Assembly: GCA_964392615.1 (NCBI GenBank) | Contig: CAYMRB010000282.1 | Location: 1 to 13,346 of the forward strand | Source: CAYMRB01 sp964392615 | Lineage (GTDB): Bacteria > Planctomycetota > UBA8108 | Direction: 5' to 3' | Length of the DNA: 13,346 nt | In this document: positions 1 through 6,821 of the stretch, piece by piece | Position numbering within the stretch: the first letter of the stretch is position 1 | How the letters are laid out: each line of letters opens with the position of its first letter | Notes under the pieces: generated by a model | Database searches by the model: none | What the model was told of the DNA's origin: nothing | What the model saw: the letters and a program-made list of their open reading frames with translations, nothing else | Position numbers and translations under genes: made by a program

Positions 1-49
1 GGCCTACCGTGACACGGGATGAATGCACAAGAACTTCTGACCGACGGCA

Positions 50-118
50 CTAAGGAACCCAGGAACCCAGGAAAGGAAGTGGATGCGCCCTCCCTTCCTG
101 GGTTCCTGGGTTCCTTAG
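50..118. repeat. Perfect 24-bp inverted repeat (hairpin)
   Basis: Bases 50-73 are the exact reverse complement of 95-118. With one mismatch (74/94) the stem extends 3 bp to 50-77/91-118, leaving a loop of about 13 bases. Each arm contains a tandem 8-bp unit, GGAACCCA (54-61 and 62-69), so the hairpin is built from short direct repeats. No T-run follows the right arm, so it is not a classic intrinsic terminator, although it could still stop transcription coming from the left. It lies outside any convincing gene. A REP-like or other dispersed hairpin element is an alternative reading. Confidence 0.85.
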
Positions 119-154
119 AAATCCTACTTGGAGGCGGCAGAAACCTCCGCGCGG

Positions 155-183
155 TTTACGCTCGGTACCCCGACCGGTACATT
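155..183 (+). promoter_or_regulatory. Candidate promoter of the first sulfatase gene
   Basis: TTTACG (155-160) and TACATT (178-183) are separated by 17 bp, a good sigma-70-like spacing, and lie 31 bases before the ATG at 215. The same boxes with the same 17-bp spacing (TTTACC/TACATT) occur before the second sulfatase gene on the minus strand, which strengthens the call. The spacer holds two direct copies of CGGTAC (163-168 and 175-180), 12 bp apart, which could be a regulator site. No transcription start has been measured. Confidence 0.45.
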
Positions 184-285
184 CACCTGTGCACTTCGAA
201 CGAGGAGGTCCCTCATGCAACGCCGTTCCTTCGCCGTCCTGCTCTGCCTCGCCGCCGTCGCACTCTCCGGTTTCGCGCGGGCCGC
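155..285 (+). repeat. Promoter/leader/signal-peptide cassette, copy 1
   Basis: This block matches the reverse complement of 3144-3276. Shared blocks include the TTTAC and TACATT boxes with 17-bp spacing, GAACGAGGAG before the start codon, ATGCAACGCC at the start, TTCGCCGTCCT, TGCCTCGCCGCC and TCCGGTTTCGCG. By hand count about three quarters of the roughly 70 coding bases match. The pair forms an imperfect inverted repeat flanking the two convergent sulfatase genes. Confidence 0.75.
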
Positions 286-1675
286 GGATGGGCGACCGAA
301 CTTCGTCCTCTTTATCGCTGACGACATCTCGTCGGACGACCTCGGCTGCTACGGGCATCCGAGCCTGAAGACGCCGCACATCGACCGCCTCGCTGCCCGC
401 GGGCTGCGGTTCGATCAGGCGTATCTGACGATCTCGAGCTGCAGTCCGAGTCGCTGCAGCATCGTCACCGGGCGCTATCCGCACAACACGGGGGCCCCGG
501 AGCTGCACACATCGCTGCCGGCGGGGCACGTGCTGTTCCCCGGGCTTCTGAAGGAGGCCGGCTACCACACGGTCCTTTCGGGCAAGAATCACATGGGGAA
601 GGCGGTGAGTGGGGCATTCAGCGTCCTGTCGCGTGGTCGGGGACCCGGCAAAGAGGGGGATTGGGTCGACCTGCTCGCGAAGCGGCCGAAGGATCGACCG
701 TTCTTCTGCTGGTACGCGTCGACCGATGCCCACCGTGGGTGGGGGATCAACGGCGACGCGCCGAAGTACGACGCGAAGGACGTCGTCGTGCCGCCGTATC
801 TCGTCGATGGCCCGAAGACGCGCGAGGACCTGACCGGTTACTACCACGAGGTCAGCCGTTTCGATCACTTCGTCGGCGCCGTCACGCGCGAGCTCGAGCG
901 CCAGCGTGTGCTCGACAACACCGTCCTCATGGTGATGGCCGACAACGGCCGCCCGTTTCCGCGCTGCAAGACGCGGCTGTACGACAGCGGCATCAAGACG
1001 CCGTTCGTCGTTCATTGGCCGCGCCGGATCCGAGCGCCCGCTGTCACGTCCAGCCTCGTCAGCGCGATCGACATCGCGGCTACGGTCGTCGATTTGGCCG
1101 GTCTCGAGAAGAACTCGCGCATCCAAGGGGTGAGCTTCGCTCCGGTGCTCTCCGATCCCAAGTCCGTCGTTCGCGACGTCGCATTCGCCGAGCACAACTG
1201 GCACGTGTATCGCAACCACGAGCGGCTGGTTCGGCAGGGCGACTGGCTCTACATCCGCAACAACGTCCCGAACCAGCAGAACCTGTGCGTCGAGGCGTAT
1301 ATGGCCGGCGCCGGCGAGGATCTCTGGGCAGCGCACGCGGCAGGCAAGCTGACTTCTGCGCAGAAGAACGTATTCCTCGACCCGTGCCCGCAGGAGGAGC
1401 TCTACCGTGTCGGTGCCGATCCGCACCAGCTGCTCAACCTCGCGTCGCGACCGGAGAACGCGCCGGTGATCGAGCGGATGCGAGCGCTGCTGCGTCAGTG
1501 GACGGAAGAGACCGGCGACACGCTGCCGAAGAAACTGTCACCGCACCGCGACGCCCCGCCGGGCGCGCCGCCGCGCAACCGCAAGGATTTTCGCCGCGGC
1601 GAGATGCCGGGCGCGGCACGCGATGCGCAGCGCATCGACCGACCGGGGCCCGTGCGCATCGCGAAGGACGCGTGA
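215..1675 (+). CDS. Secreted sulfatase, N-sulfoglucosamine sulfohydrolase-like (S1 family)
   Basis: A 486-residue exported sulfatase expected to hydrolyse sulfate esters or N-sulfate groups on a glycan outside the cytoplasm. A signal peptide spans about residues 1-24 (hydrophobic FAVLLCLAAVALSGF, then ARAA). The mature part opens with the metal-binding FIADD (D36, D37). The formylglycine signature is SCSPSR with C76, followed by TGRYPHNTG. K124 and H126 (SGKNHMGK), H173 (TDAHRGW), D243/N244 (MADNG) and K261 match the usual active-site set. The SSCSPSRCSIVTG context and the short, about 490-residue chain resemble the heparan N-sulfatase (SGSH) branch more than arylsulfatase A; the true substrate is unknown. 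The C-terminal RGEMPGAARDAQRI tail is basic and proline-rich. The start at 215 was chosen because GAGGAGG (202-208) lies 6 bases upstream; a frame-compatible ATG at 128 would bury the signal peptide. It converges on the next sulfatase gene with 6 bp between stops. Confidence 0.93.
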   Translation: MQRRSFAVLLCLAAVALSGFARAADGRPNFVLFIADDISSDDLGCYGHPSLKTPHIDRLAARGLRFDQAYLTISSCSPSRCSIVTGRYPHNTGAPELHTSLPAGHVLFPGLLKEAGYHTVLSGKNHMGKAVSGAFSVLSRGRGPGKEGDWVDLLAKRPKDRPFFCWYASTDAHRGWGINGDAPKYDAKDVVVPPYLVDGPKTREDLTGYYHEVSRFDHFVGAVTRELERQRVLDNTVLMVMADNGRPFPRCKTRLYDSGIKTPFVVHWPRRIRAPAVTSSLVSAIDIAATVVDLAGLEKNSRIQGVSFAPVLSDPKSVVRDVAFAEHNWHVYRNHERLVRQGDWLYIRNNVPNQQNLCVEAYMAGAGEDLWAAHAAGKLTSAQKNVFLDPCPQEELYRVGADPHQLLNLASRPENAPVIERMRALLRQWTEETGDTLPKKLSPHRDAPPGAPPRNRKDFRRGEMPGAARDAQRIDRPGPVRIAKDA

Positions 1676-1681
1676 GTAACG

Positions 1682-3214
1682 CTACCGACGCGGCGCGCTG
1701 CGTCCCGATGTCTTGAAGCGCTCGAGCTGCGCCTCGAGCTTCGCGACGATCTTCGGGTGCTCGAAGTACAGGTTCGTCGTCTCGCCCGGATCGGTCTCGA
1801 GATCGTAGAGCTGGCCTGGTGCGTTCGGGGCCTTCTCCGGCAGCGCGAACGGCCTCATTCGGCCGCGGTCGTACCGATTGCCTCCCGACCCCTTGTGGTC
1901 GAGGAACTTCCACTTGCCGTTGCGGATCGATAGCGCGAGCGAGATCGTCTGCTGCAGCAGATACTCACGCACGGGTCGGGCGCCCTGCTTGCCGAGAAGG
2001 ACGGGAAGGAAGTCGTAGCTGTCCTCGGCCGCTTCGTCAGGCAGCTGCGCGCCGACGATCGCGGCGCAGGTCGCCATCACGTCGGTCAAGCTGACCAGCT
2101 GATCAGTCGTGCTGCCCGGCTTGACGGTCCCGGGCCAGCGCACGATCAGCGGCACGCGGTGGCCACCTTCCCATTGATCCCGCTTCACGCCGCGCCACGG
2201 TCGTGCGCCGTCGTGGTGGTGGTCGGCACGCATGTGGACCGTCGTGGTCGTCTCTGGCCCGTTGTCGCTCGAGAACATCACGACCGTGTTCTCCGCGACG
2301 CCGAGGCGGTCGAGCGTCTTCATCAACTCGCCGACGATCCAGTCGAGCTCGAAGATGAAGTCTCCGTGTGGGCCTGCCTGCGTCTTGCCCTTGAAGCGGT
2401 CGGCGGGAAACGACGGCAGGTGAACTGCCTGCGCGGAGTGGAACAGGAAGAAGGGCTTGTTCGGGCGTTTCTTCACGTGCTCCTCGAGAAAGGCGCGGCT
2501 CTTGTCGAGGAACACGAGGTCGACCTCTTCCAGATCGAAGCCCGGCGCGATCAACCCGGGCCGGTTGTCCCGCGAGTACGGGTGCTTCGGCAGCGGGGAA
2601 CGATCGACAATGCCGGTCGGCGGGATGGGAATCCGATCGCCGTCGACGAACGCGTACAGCCAATCGGTGGTCGGGCAAGAGACGGTGCCGAAGAAGCGGT
2701 CGAAGCCGCGATGGACCGGCGCGTCCGGGCTGGCACGGGAGTAGTCGACCCGGCGCACGGCCGCGAGACCGTTCTGGTTGATCGGCTCGCCGTCCTTGTC
2801 GAAGAACGTCATGCCGACGTGCCACTTGCCGAAACACGCGGTCGCGTATCCCTTGCTGCGCAGCACGCCGGGCAGTGTCAGGCGCTCGGCTTCGATCATG
2901 CACGGCCCACCGACGCCGGTAAACACGCCTCGCATGCCCGTGCGGAATGCCATGCGCCCCGTCAGCAGGCTGTAGCGCGTCGGCGTGCACACGGTCGATG
3001 GACTGTGCGCATCGGTGAAGCGCATGCCTTGTGCGGCAAGGCGATCGAGGTTCGGCGTCGGCACCTTCGATTGCGGGTTGTAGCAGCCGACGTCGCCGTA
3101 GCCGAGATCGTCAGCCAGAATGAAGACCACGTTCGGCGGCGAGGCGCCCCACGCGAAACCGGACATCCCCGTGGCGGCGAGGCAAAGGAGGACGGCGAAC
3201 AGTTGGCGTTGCAT
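1682..3214 (-). CDS. Secreted arylsulfatase A-like sulfatase
   Basis: A 510-residue exported S1-family sulfatase. The signal peptide (residues 1-24, FAVLLCLAATGMSGF, then AWGA) is nearly the same as that of the convergent sulfatase. Landmarks: FILADD (D35, D36); the formylglycine signature TVCTPTRYSLLTGR with C76, where Thr takes the usual Ser/Ala place, still within the known pattern; K130 and H132 (CFGKWH); H265 (AVHLP); D317/N318 (SSDNGP); and GGHRVPLIVRWPG near 350-362. The TGRxxFRTG and LPGVLRSKGYATACFGKWH segments and the C-terminal QLYDLETDPGETTNL fit the arylsulfatase A-like branch. Substrate cannot be read from sequence. The start is supported by GAGGAG (reverse complement of 3221-3226), 6 bases upstream. 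The gene diverges from the glycoside hydrolase operon across a 100-bp region carrying its promoter. No maturing enzyme for the formylglycine is encoded in the window. Confidence 0.94.
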   Translation of the reverse strand: MQRQLFAVLLCLAATGMSGFAWGASPPNVVFILADDLGYGDVGCYNPQSKVPTPNLDRLAAQGMRFTDAHSPSTVCTPTRYSLLTGRMAFRTGMRGVFTGVGGPCMIEAERLTLPGVLRSKGYATACFGKWHVGMTFFDKDGEPINQNGLAAVRRVDYSRASPDAPVHRGFDRFFGTVSCPTTDWLYAFVDGDRIPIPPTGIVDRSPLPKHPYSRDNRPGLIAPGFDLEEVDLVFLDKSRAFLEEHVKKRPNKPFFLFHSAQAVHLPSFPADRFKGKTQAGPHGDFIFELDWIVGELMKTLDRLGVAENTVVMFSSDNGPETTTTVHMRADHHHDGARPWRGVKRDQWEGGHRVPLIVRWPGTVKPGSTTDQLVSLTDVMATCAAIVGAQLPDEAAEDSYDFLPVLLGKQGARPVREYLLQQTISLALSIRNGKWKFLDHKGSGGNRYDRGRMRPFALPEKAPNAPGQLYDLETDPGETTNLYFEHPKIVAKLEAQLERFKTSGRSAPRR

Positions 3215-3276
3215 GCAGGGCTCCTCGTTCGGTGACAGGCTGAGGCGAATGTAACGATTGGGCGGCCACAGGTAAA
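3144..3276 (-). repeat. Promoter/leader/signal-peptide cassette, copy 2
   Basis: Inverted copy of 155-285. It includes the promoter boxes, GAACGAGGAG, the ATGCAACGCC start and most of the signal-peptide codons of the second sulfatase. The two copies are about 2.9 kb apart in opposite orientation, so recombination between them would flip the whole sulfatase pair. Confidence 0.75.
3248..3276 (-). promoter_or_regulatory. Candidate promoter of the second sulfatase gene
   Basis: Reading the minus strand, TTTACC (3276-3271) and TACATT (3253-3248) are 17 bp apart, 33 bases before the ATG at 3214. This matches the promoter before the first sulfatase in sequence, spacing and distance to the start. 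The -35 box lies inside the loop of the 3261-3284 dyad, so a protein bound there would block or modulate it. Confidence 0.45.
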
Positions 3277-3284
3277 CGGCCGCC
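3261..3284. promoter_or_regulatory. Dyad GGCGGCC-N10-GGCCGCC, possible operator
   Basis: Perfect 7-bp inverted repeat (3261-3267 and 3278-3284) with a 10-base A/T-containing centre, sitting in the shared region between the divergent sulfatase and glycoside hydrolase genes. It surrounds the minus-strand -35 box. It could be an operator controlling both directions. A chance GC-rich palindrome is possible, because GGCCG-type words are common here. Confidence 0.3.
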
Positions 3285-3327
3285 GTCTCGACCTCGCCCC
3301 CCGCGGCCGAGTACAGTGTCCGTCACC

Positions 3328-5310
3328 ATGCCTGCTGTACCAGCCGCCCTGCTGCTGACCGTTGCCTCGTTCGCCGCGCCGCTCGACGACAACCAGCGGA
3401 CTGCCGACCGTCCCTCCCCACCGTGGCCAGCCGCTTGGCGTGCCGCATGGACTGCGCCATCGGCGGAGATGCGGCCACTGTGGATCGTTCACCATCCCGA
3501 GAGAGCCCTGTCGCGTCCGGGCGGCATCGCGGGCCTGCGCGCGCTCGGGCTCGGTGGCGTCGTCACGAACGTCGACTTTCGCGACTACCAGCGTTCCGCG
3601 AAGCGCTGGACCGAGCTCGTCCAGCTCGTCGAGGGCTGCGCGCGCGAGAAGCTCGTCGTCTGGATCTACGACGAGGACGGCTACCCGAGCGGCGCCGCCG
3701 GCGGCCTCGTGCTCGCGAAGAACGCGGCGTTCGAAGCGCTGTCGCTCGTGCGCGATCCGTCGTCGTCAGACCGACCGTTTCGCGTTCGCCCTGCGTACGA
3801 GCACACACACGCGAGCAACAACTTCTACGCCGCTCGGCGTTACCCGAACCTGCTCGACGCCGCGGCGTGCCGTGCGTTCATCGAGACGACCCACGCCGAG
3901 TACCGCAAGCGCCTCGCGCACCACTTCGGCTCGACGATCCGCGCGTTTTTCACCGACGAGCCAGCGCTGAACGCCGTCAACATCGGTCAGATCGGCGAGA
4001 AGGTGCGCAAGAACGTCCGCGTCGTCGATCCGATCGACGAGAGCGTTCGACCGCTGCCGATGATTCCGTGGTCGAGCGATCTCCCGCAGCTCTACCGCGA
4101 GCGTTGGGGCGAGGACCTGATGCCGCTGCGCGAGCGCCTCTTCGCGGGCGACTCGGCCGCCGCTCGCGAGACGCGTCGTCGCTTCTGGTCCCTCGTCAGC
4201 GATCTCGTCGCCGAACGATACTTCGGCGCGATCGAATCCTGGTGCCACGAGCACGGCGTCGCGTCGTCCGGACACACGCTGCGCGAGGAGTCGCCGATCC
4301 ACCACGTGCCTCTGGAGGGCAACGCGCTCGCGGTTCTCGGCCGCATGGCGATTCCGGGTCTCGACATGCTGAGCTCCGATCCGGAGGTCGTAGTTCACAT
4401 CGGCTGGCTCACCGCGTCGCTGCCGATGTCGGCCGCGATCCTCAACGGACGGCGTCGCGTGATGACCGAGGTCAGCGACTTCATCCAGACGATGGGCGGG
4501 CAACCTCCTGCATCGCTCCGCGCGATGCAGGCGACCGCGGCGTGGCAGGCGGCGTTCGGCGTCACGGAGTTCGCGCTGTACTACAACCCGGACCAGCGCC
4601 AGCACGCGGATTTCAAGGCCTACGGCGACTACGTCGGCCGCTTGAACGCGGTCCTTCGCGATGCCCGCCCGGCGCCGCGTGCGCTGCTCTACTACCCGAT
4701 CGGTGATCTGTGGGCCGAGTACCTGCCCGTCGCCGGGAACCTCGCCGGTGCGCGCCAATCGCCGCGTGCGCGGCGGGTCGAGGCCTCGTTCCTGCGCACG
4801 GGCCGTCGCCTCGTCGAGATGCAGATCCCGCTTGCGATCGCCGACGACGCGCTCCTCGCGACGGCGTCCGTCGACGGCGGCGAGATCGGCATCGGCGCGC
4901 AACGATTCTCCGTGCTCCTGTTGCCCGACGCAGCCCGAACGAACGACATCGCCGGCGCCGTCGTGCGCCGCTTCCGCGCGGCGGGCGGTACCGTATTGCG
5001 CGACGCGACCGAGAAGCCCGTCGATCTGCGCTCCTTGCGTGAGCTCGCGGCAGGCGTTCGCCTCGAGCCCGCGACGCAGCGCGTCGTCGTCGGCCGCTTC
5101 CTGCGCGAGGATCGAGAGATCCTTCTGCTCGTCAACGTCGCGAAGGGGGCGTGGCAGGGCCGGGCGGTGCTGCCGACGCGGCGCGAGTGGTGGATCGCCG
5201 ATCCGGCGACGGGAACGATCGAGACCGCGAACGCGACGGAGGACGGCGCCATGCCGCTGCAATTGGCGCCGCGCACCGCGCTTCTGGTCGTCGGAGAGCC
5301 GAAGCGCTGA
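3328..5310 (+). CDS. Secreted glycoside hydrolase, GH106 alpha-L-rhamnosidase-like
   Basis: A 660-residue protein with a short export signal (PAVPAALLLTVASFAAP). The N-terminal half looks like a TIM-barrel glycosidase: WIYDEDGYPSGAAGG (112-126), FFTDEPAL (207-214), SGHTLREE (314-321), PGLDML near 343-348 and MTEVSDF (379-385). The WxYDExGxPSG and FxTDEP signatures are typical of GH106 and related rhamnosidase-like families. E211 and E381 are plausible catalytic acids, by inference. The region from about 449 (RALLYYPIGDLWAEYLPV) resembles the alpha/beta domain after the barrel, and the last roughly 80 residues look like a beta-rich domain (LLVNVAKGAWQGRAVLP). At 660 residues it is shorter than many GH106 enzymes, so it may be a minimal or divergent member. 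No clear ribosome site decides the start; GTG at 3316 is an alternative. It heads a likely operon, followed after 22 bp by the lipoprotein gene. Confidence 0.75.
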   Translation: MPAVPAALLLTVASFAAPLDDNQRTADRPSPPWPAAWRAAWTAPSAEMRPLWIVHHPERALSRPGGIAGLRALGLGGVVTNVDFRDYQRSAKRWTELVQLVEGCAREKLVVWIYDEDGYPSGAAGGLVLAKNAAFEALSLVRDPSSSDRPFRVRPAYEHTHASNNFYAARRYPNLLDAAACRAFIETTHAEYRKRLAHHFGSTIRAFFTDEPALNAVNIGQIGEKVRKNVRVVDPIDESVRPLPMIPWSSDLPQLYRERWGEDLMPLRERLFAGDSAAARETRRRFWSLVSDLVAERYFGAIESWCHEHGVASSGHTLREESPIHHVPLEGNALAVLGRMAIPGLDMLSSDPEVVVHIGWLTASLPMSAAILNGRRRVMTEVSDFIQTMGGQPPASLRAMQATAAWQAAFGVTEFALYYNPDQRQHADFKAYGDYVGRLNAVLRDARPAPRALLYYPIGDLWAEYLPVAGNLAGARQSPRARRVEASFLRTGRRLVEMQIPLAIADDALLATASVDGGEIGIGAQRFSVLLLPDAARTNDIAGAVVRRFRAAGGTVLRDATEKPVDLRSLRELAAGVRLEPATQRVVVGRFLREDREILLLVNVAKGAWQGRAVLPTRREWWIADPATGTIETANATEDGAMPLQLAPRTALLVVGEPKR

Positions 5311-5332
5311 CGTCGAAATCGGAGGGCACGGG

Positions 5333-6796
5333 ATGACCGTATTCGTGGCGACGAGAGATGCGAAGCGCTGGTTTCGTGCAGCGGCTCGGGCGGCGGTCAT
5401 CGCCGGCGTGTTCCTGTGCGGGTGTCAGGTGACGCCGGGCCCGCAGCGGCTCGAAGAGCTACTGCAGTCGCGCGACGACGGCGACGCGTATGGGCGCATC
5501 GTCTTCGTCGCGAATCCGTCGCCACAACAACCCGTGGCGGAGAAGCCGTCGCTCGGAACGCTTCGCCAGACGCTCGAGTACTGGTCCACACGACCGGAAG
5601 GGCCGCTTGGGGAGGCCGAGCCGCGCTGGCGCGACGTCCTGCAGCCCGACCGCGACGATCTCTACGAGGACATCCTCGAGCGCATCGATCGCGGCGCGGA
5701 GTCGATCGAGCTCGTGGCGTGGCGATACGATGCGATGGGGCTCGACGTGATGTCGCTCGTCGAGTATCGCGACGCCGGCGGCAACACGATCGGTTACGAC
5801 CACACCGCGTACCTGCCGCCCCGTGAGCCGATGGACACCTCCTCCGAGGCCGTGTTCGACGGTCTCGGCCCTCTCGACTGGACGCAATTCGTCGTCGAGT
5901 CGCCGATCTTCGCGCTGATCGGTCTGAAGGAGCTCGCGGGCGAGATCGTCAAGTCGCCGCTGTCGTTCCTCGACGTCGGCCTGCTCGGCGAGGGGATCGC
6001 AGGATTCGCGCCCTGGTCGCCGAAGAGCCTCGAACGCGGCGCCGGGGCGTTCGTCGAGGACTGGCGCAACGGCTTCACCGCGCTGACGTGGCGCTTTCGC
6101 CATCCGTGCGCTCACTCGCCGCTCGACACGTGTCGCGACCTGCTCGCCGCGCTGCCGATCGTCGGACCGTTTCTCGACGAGCAGACTCCGTCGCCGGCGA
6201 CGAGACGCGGCGCGTCGCGCATCGTGATCAGCCAGGGAATCAACGGGGGCGACGCTCACGAGCAGCTCACGACGGCGTGGGAAAAGGCGCTCCAGGAGAA
6301 GCGGCCCTACCAGCGCGTCGTCATGGCGCCCTACCGCTGGGGCGGCCTCGCGGACGTGATCTGGTCGCTCCTCGGCCTCTCCCACGGCGCCGCGTACGAC
6401 CTCGCGGAGCAGGTCCTTCTGGATGACAGGGACCTCTTCTCGAGCCAGCCCCTCTCGTTCGTCGCGTTCTCCGGCGGCGTGCAGCGTGCGGTCGCGGCTT
6501 CTCGCCTCCTGCGCCGTGCGGGCACCCGCGTCGAGCGGCTCGTCGGCGTCGCCGGGCCCACTGCGGGGCCCTCGTGCGCCGCTCGCAGCGTGCTGCTTCT
6601 CGAGGTGGATCCGGTCAGGGATCCCGTCGTCCTTGCCGCTCACTTCGTCGATGCGATCTACTGGCTCGTGCCATCGAATGTCGAGAGAGTCGCGGTCCCC
6701 GGTTCGTTCGGGCACTACACGCCGTGGTTTCCCGATCCGCTCACGCGCGCTCCGATGAGGGGCTACGCGCGGGCGATGCGTCGAGCACTCGAGTGA
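5333..6796 (+). CDS. Lipoprotein with alpha/beta-hydrolase-like C-terminal half, function unknown
   Basis: A 487-residue predicted lipoprotein that I do not recognise as a named family. The N-terminus is basic (KRWFRAAARA), then a hydrophobic stretch ends in a lipobox-like LCGC with C31 as the likely lipidated residue. Residues about 40-290 have no motif I can name. From about 295 the pattern looks like an alpha/beta hydrolase: strand RIVISQGINGG (296-306), strand RVVMAPYRWGG (328-338), a nucleophile-elbow-like AFSGG with S380, strand SVLLLEVD with D426 (or D430), and SFGHYTPWF with H461. The Ser-Asp-His order and spacing suit a lipase/esterase-type fold, but the elbow has Ala instead of the first Gly, and activity is unproven. 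The start at 5333 is set by GGAGGG (5321-5326), 6 bases upstream. The gene lies between the glycoside hydrolase (22 bp) and the esterase (25 bp), so co-transcription is likely. Confidence 0.8.
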   Translation: MTVFVATRDAKRWFRAAARAAVIAGVFLCGCQVTPGPQRLEELLQSRDDGDAYGRIVFVANPSPQQPVAEKPSLGTLRQTLEYWSTRPEGPLGEAEPRWRDVLQPDRDDLYEDILERIDRGAESIELVAWRYDAMGLDVMSLVEYRDAGGNTIGYDHTAYLPPREPMDTSSEAVFDGLGPLDWTQFVVESPIFALIGLKELAGEIVKSPLSFLDVGLLGEGIAGFAPWSPKSLERGAGAFVEDWRNGFTALTWRFRHPCAHSPLDTCRDLLAALPIVGPFLDEQTPSPATRRGASRIVISQGINGGDAHEQLTTAWEKALQEKRPYQRVVMAPYRWGGLADVIWSLLGLSHGAAYDLAEQVLLDDRDLFSSQPLSFVAFSGGVQRAVAASRLLRRAGTRVERLVGVAGPTAGPSCAARSVLLLEVDPVRDPVVLAAHFVDAIYWLVPSNVERVAVPGSFGHYTPWFPDPLTRAPMRGYARAMRRALE

Positions 6797-6821
6797 ATTC
6801 GGAACGCCAGGAGTCTTCGAG

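Noticed and set aside
1..22. Tail of an upstream gene ending at TGA 20-22
   Set aside because: Only six codons are visible, too few to support a coding call.
50..118. Intrinsic terminator
   Set aside because: The stem is strong, but no run of T follows the right arm and no gene end is visible just before it within the window.
50..1426. 458-codon open frame on the minus strand
   Set aside because: It is antisense to the first sulfatase, is arginine/valine/aspartate-rich, and has no motif, signal peptide or ribosome site. It results from GC-rich third positions.
2159..3235. 358-codon open frame on the plus strand across the second sulfatase gene
   Set aside because: The minus-strand frame has all the sulfatase active-site motifs; this one is its shadow.
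3766..5400. 544-codon open frame on the minus strand
   Set aside because: Antisense of the glycoside hydrolase gene; no recognisable domain and composition typical of a shadow frame.
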